A stretch of DNA of 5,961 nt. It comes from Lachnospiraceae bacterium UBA6452. Lineage in GTDB: Bacteria; Bacillota; Clostridia; Lachnospirales; Lachnospiraceae. The position numbers and the translations under genes are program-made. Below the pieces are notes generated by a model. The model ran no database searches. It saw nothing but the letters and a program-made list of their open reading frames with translations, and was not told where the DNA came from. The stretch lies in NCBI GenBank assembly GCA_002441865.1, contig DJNY01000156.1, positions 1-5,961 on the forward strand, written 5' to 3'. Each line of letters opens with the position of its first letter. Positions within the stretch are counted from its first letter, which is position 1. Positions 1-5,961 of the stretch are shown piece after piece.

Positions 1-75
1 CTGCCAAAGGCAAAGAAAAAAGCATATACAAAGCTTTTCAAGAAGAAATATGATAAGACAACCAAGTTGAAATAA
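1..75 (+). CDS. C-terminal end of an upstream gene, probably a second BspA-type LRR surface protein (partial)
   Basis: Frame 1 is open from the first base and ends at TAA (73-75), giving 24 residues, of which 11 are Lys and one is acidic. Aligned without gaps to the C-terminus of the main protein (from Val1908), 8 of the first 16 residues are identical, including the Pro-Lys pair, a Tyr, a Leu and a Lys-Lys-Lys run. That end is the basic cap which closes LRR_5 arrays in many secreted Lachnospiraceae proteins (family knowledge). I infer that the upstream gene encodes a related LRR protein on the same strand, ending 21 nt before the next start codon. The 5' part lies outside the window, so its domain content is unknown. 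A different protein with a Lys-rich tail cannot be excluded from 24 residues. Confidence 0.72.
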   Translation: MPKAKKKAYTKLFKKKYDKTTKLK

Positions 76-84
76 GCATGTAAA

Positions 85-90
85 AGGAGG
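85..90 (+). promoter_or_regulatory. Shine-Dalgarno site of the large LRR gene
   Basis: AGGAGG sits 6 nt before the ATG at 97, within a purine-rich run (82-95). It is a near-perfect anti-SD match and fixes the start at 97, because no other in-frame ATG, GTG or TTG nearby has such a site. It also argues for a Firmicute rather than Bacteroidetes, where SD sites are weak. No convincing -35/-10 pair is seen in 1-96, which suggests that transcription enters from upstream. Confidence 0.93.
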
Positions 91-96
91 AAAAAC

Positions 97-186
97 ATGA
101 GAAAGAAACACTTGCTTACGAAAACACTTGCAGTAGTGCTTTCAGCAGCAATCTGTACAGGAGGGACGGGAATACAGGCACTTGCG
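97..186 (+). other. Sec-type signal peptide (residues 1-30)
   Basis: The protein starts with a basic n-region (Arg2, Lys3, Lys4, Lys9), followed by a hydrophobic core from about Leu11 to Ile26 and an Ala-Leu-Ala box at 28-30. Signal peptidase I cleavage is predicted after Ala30. Cys20 lies in the core, but Ile19 before it does not fit a lipobox, so a lipoprotein is unlikely. Confidence 0.9.
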
Positions 187-3100
187 CAGACTGCTGGATT
201 AACGGGGGAGGAAAACGTACAGACACAGGAAACAGAACAAATTGATGCAGATACAGCTCCGGCTGTATCTGCAAATGACACATCTGAGGCGGAGCAGGAA
301 GAAACAATATCCGATCCGGAAGAGACGGATGATGAAAATGAAACGACTGATGAAGAGGAAACAGAAGCCGAAGAGGAAGATCTGGATGCAGATGAAGCAT
401 TACAAATGCCAAATGATGGCGAGCTTTTTGCAAGGTATGCAGATAAAAAGCTGGCAGCGGCAGTTGTAGAGCTTTACAATATGGCGAAAAATACAGATAA
501 ATATTCGGAAAGTAACCTGACGATCGGGCTGATCAAAAGTTATACGGGAGCTTTTGATTTTACGCAATTAAAAGATATGTCTGCTTCGGATATTACAGAT
601 ATTACAGGGCTGGGATATGCAAGAAGTGTCAGTGCGATTGATATCAGTACCACTAATGTGACAAAAATTTCATCCTATGAATTTAGCAGCTGCGCATCAC
701 TTACGGAGATAAAATTACCCCAGACATTGACAGTATTGGAAGATCATGTATTCGCGGGCTGCAGCTCTTTAAAAGGAATTGATCTGCCTGTATCGCTTAT
801 CGGGATTGGGGGATATGCATTTAGCAACTGCTCAGAACTGGCATATGTAAATACGTTGTTAAATGAAGAAGATGTGATCGCAGATACATTGCCGGATGGC
901 TTGGAAACGGTTGGAACCAATGCATTTGCCGGATGTTCTTCACTTGTTAAAATTACAATACCGAGTTATGAAACCGGAACAATTCTGGAAAAAGCATCTT
1001 CTCTCTTTGCAAATTGTACATCATTGAGTGAAGTTAAGATTGGAAGCAGCATTCAGTCAATTCCAAATGCTTGTTTTTATGAAAGCGGTAATGAAAAAAC
1101 AGGTATGACAGTAACGATCGAAGCAGGTTCCAAACTGGATAAGATCATGGATTCAGCTTTTGAAGGTGCCAATATGAGCAGTCTGGATCTTTCAGGCTGT
1201 ACCCATCTCGCGGCGATCGATGCAAGAGCTTTTGCAAAGAAAAATGCAAAGAAACCGTTGACAGAGATTAAACTTGCTGCACTGATCCGGGATGAAGCGG
1301 GAAATGAACTGCAGCTCAGTATCGGAAAAGAGGCATTTTATCAGGCTCCGCTTGTAAGTATGTATGCGGGAAATTCTGCTGACCAGGTGGTGACATTGCC
1401 AGATTATGTAAAATCTATTGGTGTTGGAGCATTTGCGGAAAATGAGGCAATGAATGCACTGGTGCTTGGCAGTAGTATTCAGACAATCAGTGACTTCGCT
1501 TTCAATGCCTGTAAAAATCTTGCGACAGTAACCCAGAGTACAACAAAGGATGGTGACTGTGCTACAGAAAGCATCGGTACCTGTGCATTCAGAGGAACAG
1601 GTTTTGCGGATGCCAGCTTCCTTGGAAAGATGAACCACCTGAAACGGATCGGTGGTGAGGAACAGCATCTGGATAGTATAGATGACAGAGAGAAGAGCAA
1701 TATTTATATAAAGATCAAAAAACCGGATTATAAAAAGAATTATATCCAGAAAAATGAAAAATTCGGATCGGAAGTTTTTACAGAGAGTAAGGTGCAGACG
1801 GTTGTACTGCCGGCTTCTGTTGAAGTGATCGAAAGCCGTGCATTTTATAATTGTGACAGCCTTGAGAGCGTTACAATGGAAAGTGGCAGAAAAGAAAAGG
1901 GAGTAACCTGCAAGATCAATTCCGAAGCATTCAGAGAATGTGAAAAATTGAAAACGGCAATTTTACCGGATAATGAGAAGATGGGAGAAAGCCTGGAAAT
2001 TGATAAGGGTGCATTTCTTCAGTGTAAGGCACTTGATACAATTTCAAAATTAGAGGGAGAAGCAACCTATAATGGCAAATTCCCTAAGACTCTGGCAAAG
2101 CTTGCAGATAATGCATATGACACAACGGGACTGAAAGAAGTGATCATTCAGGATCGTGAAGACGGCACTATGCCTGAGATCGGTACTTATGTATTTATGG
2201 ACAGTGCATCACTCAGAAAGGCTGTTATGCCACAGGCAACGGTAAAACTGGAAGAGGGACTTTTCTATGATTGCGGCATCAATGATTTTTCAACAGCCGG
2301 TACAGCTAAAAATCTGGAAGAAATTGATGATGTTGCCTTATTTGGAAGTACATTTGATACACTGGATCTTTCTGCTTACACAAAATTGAAACGGCTTGGA
2401 AATTATGCACTGGCTTACAGGGATATGAGAGGGAAAATAATCCGTACAAGCCAGTATAGCAGCATTAGTGTAACAACACTGGTTTTACCGGCAGATATTG
2501 AAAATGATTCTTTGGAACTTGGAGAATATCTGATGCGGGGAGCACGCAGATTTAATACAATGCAGGTAAAGGGAGAATATGAGACAGACGGCATTGTATG
2601 TATTCCCGATTATGTTACGAATAAATCCTGCCTGGGAGGAACTTTCTCGGGGACAGCGGTTGAAGAGGCACACTGGCAGTATACAGAAACCCAAAAAAAT
2701 CCATGGACGTATATCCCACACAGCATGTTCAATGCAACAAGCGTTTCGGATATTTCAAAGTGTCTGCTCCCGGTAGCGGATCTGAAGGAAATTAAAGAAC
2801 AGGCATTTCTTGGATGTATGTGGCTGAACACTGTGGATCTCAGACCGTATACACAGCTGGATACACTGGGAGAAGGCGTATTTGCGGAGTGTTTTACTCT
2901 GAAAAGCGCATATATGGCACCACAGCTTACAAAGCTGCCAAACTATACATTCTTTACAGGATTTTATAGTAAGATAACCAGTTCCGCAGGATACGCATCT
3001 ACACTGCAGTATGTGGATCTTGGAAATATTACGGAGCTGGGAGAATATTGTTTTGCTTCCGTAAACCTGCAGAGTGATATTGAAGGAAGCGGTACACCAC

Positions 3101-5895
3101 AAAATGTTATCTGGCCGGCGGAGATGCAGGCGATCGACCTTTCAAAGATCAAAAAGATCGGAAAGGGCTGTTTCCTGGGACAGACAAAGCTTACGACTGT
3201 TAAATTTGGCGAAGAACTGACAGAAATTGGAAATAATGCATTCCAAAGCTGTGCATCACTGAGTCTTAAACCAGACGGTGCAGCAACAGTTCAGAATCCG
3301 GCGGAAGGAAAATCAGTGGAAATTGTGACAGCAGGTCTTCCAGACAGTCTTGAGAGCATCGGTGATTATGGATTTTACAGATGTGAAAATCTGGATACGG
3401 TTATTTTTGGCTCCAGGCTGAATCAGATTGGTAAATATGCATTCTCTGAAACAATCGGTCATTATGATTATGACTATACAGATAGTAAGGGATTATATAT
3501 CCAGCCTGCGATTAACCAGGCATCCTATGATTGTACTGTACTTCCAAGTTATCCGGAGGCAAACGGTAAGGTAAGAGACACGATCAATTGTGATTTTACA
3601 CAGGCAACGAATCTGGCGACGATTGGAGATCATGCGTTTTATATTTCCAGCATCGGAAAGGCGGATCTGCAGAATACCAAGATGAAGAGACTGGAGAACT
3701 ATACATTTGCAGATTGTCCGAAACTGGACAGCGTAGAACTCGGAAACAGCTTTAATCTTGTTGCGGACAACAGTCTTGCAGCATGCCCGAGACTGACAAC
3801 ACTCAGGGTTTACACAACGACTACGATCAGCAAAAAGGCATTTGCGGCTGTATCTGTATTCAATGGAAAGTGGAAAACACAGGCAATTGGCGATCTGTAT
3901 AACTCTACGGGTGAAGTAAAGAAACCGACGATCGATGTTACGACAGAACCGGTTACAACGATCGGTATCGGCGGAGAAACAACATTGCCATATTATGTGA
4001 CCACTTATGTAAAAGGGGATGCTCCGGCGTTTACTTATTTATTGATCGGAGATAAAGATTCACCGGATACAATTGATGAATATATGTATGTAGAAGGACG
4101 TGTGTCATCCTACTATTATAAAAAGAACAACCTGGTAGGAGATCCGGCGTATCTGGTAGGCAGTGATTACTTTACAAATGCAAAGGATGCGATCACATTC
4201 CGGACAGATGCAAACCAGACCGTGGAAACGATCAAGATCACAGGACTGAAGCCTATGCGGGATAATGAGACGGTTCCGTTCAGTATTGCAACACAGATTT
4301 CTTTTGTAAGAGATAATAATAACAGAACGCAGGGAGTGAAGCTTTCCAGTCTGGACAGCATATTTACAACAACCTACAATATCAATGTGGCAAATGTACC
4401 ATATCGTCCGGTATTGTATATGGATTCAGCCAGAACCAAGGAAGAGAACGTTGCTTTAAACGAAGCAAACGGAACAGCAACACTGGCACAGACAATACGT
4501 GTATGTAAAAAGAAAGCAAATTATAGTCAGAATTATTATTTTGACCTGAAAAATCTGAAGGCTTCAGAGTCAAGACCGAATACCTGTAACCTGATCATTG
4601 AAAGCAGTGATCCGAACGTAATTACTGTTGCAGGCGGTGCAAGACTGGTGGCGGGAAGCACAAACCAGTGGAAAGTGGAAGCTGCTGCTTACAATGCAAA
4701 TACGGCAACAGCATCTGCAGCAACAAGAGGCAGATACTTCAGTGTCGCTGCCAAGAAGCCCGGTGCAGCAACTGTCAAGGTATATCCGGAAGGAAGCCCA
4801 TATCAGACTGTAACGCTTACATATAATGTGGTTGCGGATATCCAGAGCATAGCACTGGCAATGCCGACAGAATTTGCAGCTGGTGTCAGACCGGGAGATA
4901 CTTTCAATGTCCTCAATAGCGTAAGAACCTATCTGAATGGATCAGTATCAAAAGCAAAGAATGACTTGGGAACATTATCAAAACTGACGGATAATAAGAT
5001 CACTTATACATCCGATAAACCACAGGTGCTTAGTGTAGATGCACAGGGAAATGTGACGGTGCAGAGTGTAACAGCGGAAAAACAGACTGTAAGGATCACA
5101 GCTACGGTCATAACACCGGATGGTGACAAGGTAGAGGGATATGTAAATTGCACCGTGGCATATCCGCCAATGAAGAACGGCGCAGAGACAAAGGACAGTA
5201 CCGGTGCAGGCGTGACAGTGAAAACAGCCGGAAGTGCAACAAAGCAGGGCGAAGTAAAATATACAAAACCCGCAGATGGTGCATCAGATGTAACAATTCC
5301 ATCAACAGTTGTCGTAGATGGCGTAACCTGCAAGGTAACAGAAATTGCAGAAGGTGCTTTTAAGAACAATAAGACGCTGCAGAATGTTACGATCCAGGCA
5401 GATGTAGCAAGTATTCCAAAGGATATGTTCAGCGGCTGTACAAATCTGAAATCTGTGAAGCTTCCGGGTAAGATCACTGAAATCGGGGCAAATGCATTTA
5501 AGAATTGTAAATCCTTAACAAAGATCACAATTCCGAAGCCTGTAAAAACAATCGGAAACAGTGCATTCAGTGGCTGTAGTAAACTGAAGACGGTTACTTT
5601 CCATAAAAAAGCAGTTCTGACAACGATTGGAAACGGTGTATTCAATGGATGTAAGGCGATGAAGGCTATTACACTTCCAAAGAAGCTGGAAGCGATCGGA
5701 AGTAAAGCGTTCTATAATTGCAGTAAGCTGAAAACGATCAAGATCCAGTCCACGGTATTGAACAAAGTGGGCAAAAACGCACTGAAGGGTATTTACAAAA
5801 AAGCAACGATCAAAGTACCGAAGAAGAAGCTGGGAGAATATAAGAACCTCCTCAAAAAGAAGGGGCAGTCTTCTAAGGTAAAAATTAAGAAGTAG
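97..5895 (+). CDS. Giant secreted BspA-type leucine-rich-repeat (LRR_5) protein with Ig-like domains
   Basis: This intact 1932-residue gene (roughly 210 kDa by estimate) encodes an exported, probably surface-associated protein. No catalytic motif is visible. BspA-type LRR proteins are known to act in adhesion or ligand binding, but the ligand here cannot be predicted. Order of parts: signal peptide 1-30; acidic linker 31-112; N-terminal cap about 104-177; irregular LRR_5 array about 178-1253, with the recurring core Ala-Phe-x-x-Cys-x-x-Leu followed by a beta strand, a Leu-Pro turn and an Ile-Gly close; Ig-like region about 1277-1688; regular LRR_5 block about 1742-1895; Lys-rich cap 1896-1932. 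The mature chain has 37 Cys, of which 21 fall at the fixed Phe-x-x-Cys position of the repeat. No sortase, SLH or lipoprotein anchor is seen. It follows a likely paralogue by 21 nt and is closed by a terminator. The reading frame has no frameshift or internal stop. The family call is firm; the function is not known. Confidence 0.95.
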   Translation: MRKKHLLTKTLAVVLSAAICTGGTGIQALAQTAGLTGEENVQTQETEQIDADTAPAVSANDTSEAEQEETISDPEETDDENETTDEEETEAEEEDLDADEALQMPNDGELFARYADKKLAAAVVELYNMAKNTDKYSESNLTIGLIKSYTGAFDFTQLKDMSASDITDITGLGYARSVSAIDISTTNVTKISSYEFSSCASLTEIKLPQTLTVLEDHVFAGCSSLKGIDLPVSLIGIGGYAFSNCSELAYVNTLLNEEDVIADTLPDGLETVGTNAFAGCSSLVKITIPSYETGTILEKASSLFANCTSLSEVKIGSSIQSIPNACFYESGNEKTGMTVTIEAGSKLDKIMDSAFEGANMSSLDLSGCTHLAAIDARAFAKKNAKKPLTEIKLAALIRDEAGNELQLSIGKEAFYQAPLVSMYAGNSADQVVTLPDYVKSIGVGAFAENEAMNALVLGSSIQTISDFAFNACKNLATVTQSTTKDGDCATESIGTCAFRGTGFADASFLGKMNHLKRIGGEEQHLDSIDDREKSNIYIKIKKPDYKKNYIQKNEKFGSEVFTESKVQTVVLPASVEVIESRAFYNCDSLESVTMESGRKEKGVTCKINSEAFRECEKLKTAILPDNEKMGESLEIDKGAFLQCKALDTISKLEGEATYNGKFPKTLAKLADNAYDTTGLKEVIIQDREDGTMPEIGTYVFMDSASLRKAVMPQATVKLEEGLFYDCGINDFSTAGTAKNLEEIDDVALFGSTFDTLDLSAYTKLKRLGNYALAYRDMRGKIIRTSQYSSISVTTLVLPADIENDSLELGEYLMRGARRFNTMQVKGEYETDGIVCIPDYVTNKSCLGGTFSGTAVEEAHWQYTETQKNPWTYIPHSMFNATSVSDISKCLLPVADLKEIKEQAFLGCMWLNTVDLRPYTQLDTLGEGVFAECFTLKSAYMAPQLTKLPNYTFFTGFYSKITSSAGYASTLQYVDLGNITELGEYCFASVNLQSDIEGSGTPQNVIWPAEMQAIDLSKIKKIGKGCFLGQTKLTTVKFGEELTEIGNNAFQSCASLSLKPDGAATVQNPAEGKSVEIVTAGLPDSLESIGDYGFYRCENLDTVIFGSRLNQIGKYAFSETIGHYDYDYTDSKGLYIQPAINQASYDCTVLPSYPEANGKVRDTINCDFTQATNLATIGDHAFYISSIGKADLQNTKMKRLENYTFADCPKLDSVELGNSFNLVADNSLAACPRLTTLRVYTTTTISKKAFAAVSVFNGKWKTQAIGDLYNSTGEVKKPTIDVTTEPVTTIGIGGETTLPYYVTTYVKGDAPAFTYLLIGDKDSPDTIDEYMYVEGRVSSYYYKKNNLVGDPAYLVGSDYFTNAKDAITFRTDANQTVETIKITGLKPMRDNETVPFSIATQISFVRDNNNRTQGVKLSSLDSIFTTTYNINVANVPYRPVLYMDSARTKEENVALNEANGTATLAQTIRVCKKKANYSQNYYFDLKNLKASESRPNTCNLIIESSDPNVITVAGGARLVAGSTNQWKVEAAAYNANTATASAATRGRYFSVAAKKPGAATVKVYPEGSPYQTVTLTYNVVADIQSIALAMPTEFAAGVRPGDTFNVLNSVRTYLNGSVSKAKNDLGTLSKLTDNKITYTSDKPQVLSVDAQGNVTVQSVTAEKQTVRITATVITPDGDKVEGYVNCTVAYPPMKNGAETKDSTGAGVTVKTAGSATKQGEVKYTKPADGASDVTIPSTVVVDGVTCKVTEIAEGAFKNNKTLQNVTIQADVASIPKDMFSGCTNLKSVKLPGKITEIGANAFKNCKSLTKITIPKPVKTIGNSAFSGCSKLKTVTFHKKAVLTTIGNGVFNGCKAMKAITLPKKLEAIGSKAFYNCSKLKTIKIQSTVLNKVGKNALKGIYKKATIKVPKKKLGEYKNLLKKKGQSSKVKIKK
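187..432 (+). other. Acidic low-complexity linker (residues 31-112)
   Basis: Residues 31-112 contain no Lys or Arg. Residues 62-100 hold 23 Asp/Glu out of 39, mixed with Thr, Ala and Ser. This is typical of a disordered spacer directly after the signal peptide. The DNA is purine-rich on the coding strand (runs of GAA, GAG and GAT), the sort of tract prone to repeat-length change. From about residue 104 it passes into a short helical segment (about 108-130), which probably begins the cap of the repeat array. Confidence 0.85.
628..3855 (+). repeat. Main BspA-type LRR_5 array, about 36 degenerate protein repeats (residues about 178-1253)
   Basis: Repeat cores with Phe (or Leu/Tyr) in the Ala-Phe-x-x-Cys frame occur at residues 196, 219, 242, 277, 304, 327, 355, 379, 414, 446, 469, 498, 561, 583, 612, 640, 674, 700, 723, 748, 772, 812, 850, 878, 904, 929, 952, 986, 1026, 1049, 1093, 1116, 1181, 1204, 1227 and 1249. 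The shortest spacing is about 22-23 residues, the usual LRR_5 length, but many units are 27-45 and a few exceed 60 because of loop insertions. Such repeats stack into a curved solenoid used for binding. The repeats are conserved in protein pattern and only weakly at the DNA level, so this is an old, diverged array. The exact count depends on how degenerate units near 748-878 are scored. Confidence 0.9.
3925..5160 (+). other. Ig-like (Big_2-type) beta-domain region between the two LRR blocks (residues about 1277-1688)
   Basis: The LRR pattern stops here and the sequence becomes Thr/Val/Tyr-rich with alternating hydrophobic residues. The last domain (about 1580-1688) matches the Big_2 layout best: a Tyr-Thr-Ser-Asp-Lys-Pro strand start near 1637, then Val-Leu-Ser-Val, a Gly-Asn-Val turn, and a closing strand ending Cys-Thr-Val at 1685-1687. 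The middle domain (about 1437-1579) has a Ser-Ser-Asp-Pro-Asn-Val core near 1503 and a Lys-Lys-Pro-Gly-Ala-Ala-Thr-Val motif at 1553-1560, also Big_2-like. The first segment (about 1277-1436) is beta-rich with a Tyr-rich loop at 1329-1341 and may be a divergent third Ig-like domain, but I cannot name it. Such domains commonly serve as stalks in surface proteins. Confidence 0.72.
5320..5781 (+). repeat. Second, regular LRR_5 block of about 6 repeats (residues about 1742-1895)
   Basis: Repeat cores have Phe at residues 1755, 1778, 1801, 1824, 1849 and 1872, and a seventh degenerate core lies at Ala1895-Leu1896. Spacing is 23, 23, 23, 25 and 23, much tighter than in the first array, and Cys occupies the Phe-x-x-Cys position in five of the six. 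The units are Lys-rich. The lead-in (about 1729-1747: a Val-Thr-Ile-Pro-Ser strand, then Asp-Gly-Val-Thr-Cys-Lys-Val) is the usual opening of this C-terminal module in Lachnospiraceae proteins. Confidence 0.92.
5782..5892 (+). other. Lys-rich C-terminal cap (residues 1896-1932)
   Basis: 15 of the 37 residues are Lys and only Glu1914 is acidic. The segment closes the LRR solenoid with a short strand (Ala-Thr-Ile-Lys-Val-Pro), then a basic helix-like stretch. It lacks LPXTG, a membrane helix and a cell-wall-binding repeat. The strong positive charge could bind teichoic acids or other anionic wall polymers; that is inference. The partial upstream gene ends with a related segment. Confidence 0.8.
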
Positions 5896-5916
5896 GATAG
5901 AAAAGTAAGATAGAAG

Positions 5917-5947
5917 GGAGAGTCGGTGGACAACTGGCTCTCCTTTT
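5917..5947 (+). terminator. Rho-independent terminator after the LRR gene
   Basis: Positions 5917-5927 pair with 5933-5943 to form an 11-bp stem with two G-U wobbles (5923/5937 and 5925/5935) and a 5-nt loop (GGACA). Four T follow at once (5944-5947), and the preceding purines can pair with them to lengthen the stem. The hairpin starts 22 nt after the TAG stop. The T tract is short, so efficiency is uncertain, but position and structure fit the end of the transcript. Confidence 0.85.
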
Positions 5948-5961
5948 GGATTTGGCCGGCG

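Noticed and set aside
78..83. ATG directly followed by TAA in the gap between the genes, a possible start-stop element
   Set aside because: It has no suitably placed ribosome site, and six bases of this kind occur often by chance.
68..96. TTGAAA at 68-73 as a possible -35 box for the large gene
   Set aside because: No -10-like TATAAT follows at 16-18 nt; that position is occupied by the purine-rich ribosome-site region just before the start codon.
142..156. Cys20 in the signal peptide as a lipoprotein attachment site
   Set aside because: The residue before it is Ile and the region does not fit Leu-Ala/Ser-Gly/Ala-Cys. A normal Ala-Leu-Ala cleavage site follows at 28-30.
208..405. The acidic GAA/GAT-rich stretch as a simple-sequence phase-variation tract
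   Set aside because: The codons vary and no unit repeats exactly enough times to slip in a regular way; it is better explained as a disordered acidic linker.
1192..1668. A 158-codon minus-strand open frame opposite the first LRR array
   Set aside because: It is fully antisense to a well-supported gene, its Cys- and Ser-rich composition looks random, and no domain is recognised.
5004..5645. A 213-codon open frame on the minus strand opposite the C-terminal LRR block
   Set aside because: It lies wholly inside the LRR gene, and its product simply mirrors the codons of the repeats (Phe/Val/Leu-rich). I see no clear ribosome site, and it matches no family I recognise. It is a by-product of biased codon use.
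628..5781. The repeated pattern as a CRISPR array or DNA-level tandem repeat
   Set aside because: The similarity is in the protein pattern (Phe-x-x-Cys-x-x-Leu). The DNA copies are diverged, spacing varies, and the frame is open throughout.

Overview
The window looks like chromosomal DNA from a low-to-moderate GC gut Firmicute, most likely Lachnospiraceae (Clostridia). This is inferred from three things. A strong AGGAGG Shine-Dalgarno lies 6 nt before the start. Codon use is AT-leaning and rich in AGA and AAA. The C-terminal module (a short Ig-like stalk, LRR_5 repeats, then a Lys-rich cap) is a type commonly seen in secreted Lachnospiraceae proteins. Genus cannot be assigned.

Layout: positions 1-75 are the last 24 codons and stop of an upstream gene whose Lys-rich C-terminus resembles that of the main gene. 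A 21-nt gap holds only the ribosome binding site. Positions 97-5895 are one intact 1932-codon gene for a giant secreted BspA-type leucine-rich-repeat (LRR_5) protein. It is followed by a good intrinsic terminator (5917-5947) and 14 bases in which nothing is visible.

The main protein reads, in order: signal peptide (1-30); Asp/Glu-rich linker without any Lys or Arg (31-112); short N-terminal cap (about 104-177); about 36 irregular BspA-type repeats (about 178-1253); a beta-rich region with two Big_2-like Ig domains and one more doubtful one (about 1277-1688); a second, regular block of about 6 repeats (about 1742-1895); and a Lys-rich C-terminal cap (1896-1932). No LPXTG, S-layer-homology, choline-binding or lipobox motif is visible, so attachment to the cell is unexplained.

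The short gap, the lack of a visible promoter and the terminator after the second gene suggest that the two genes are co-transcribed and form the 3' end of a tandem array of related surface proteins. I see no RNA gene, mobile element, CRISPR array or enzymatic system, and no clear sign of an undescribed multi-gene system.
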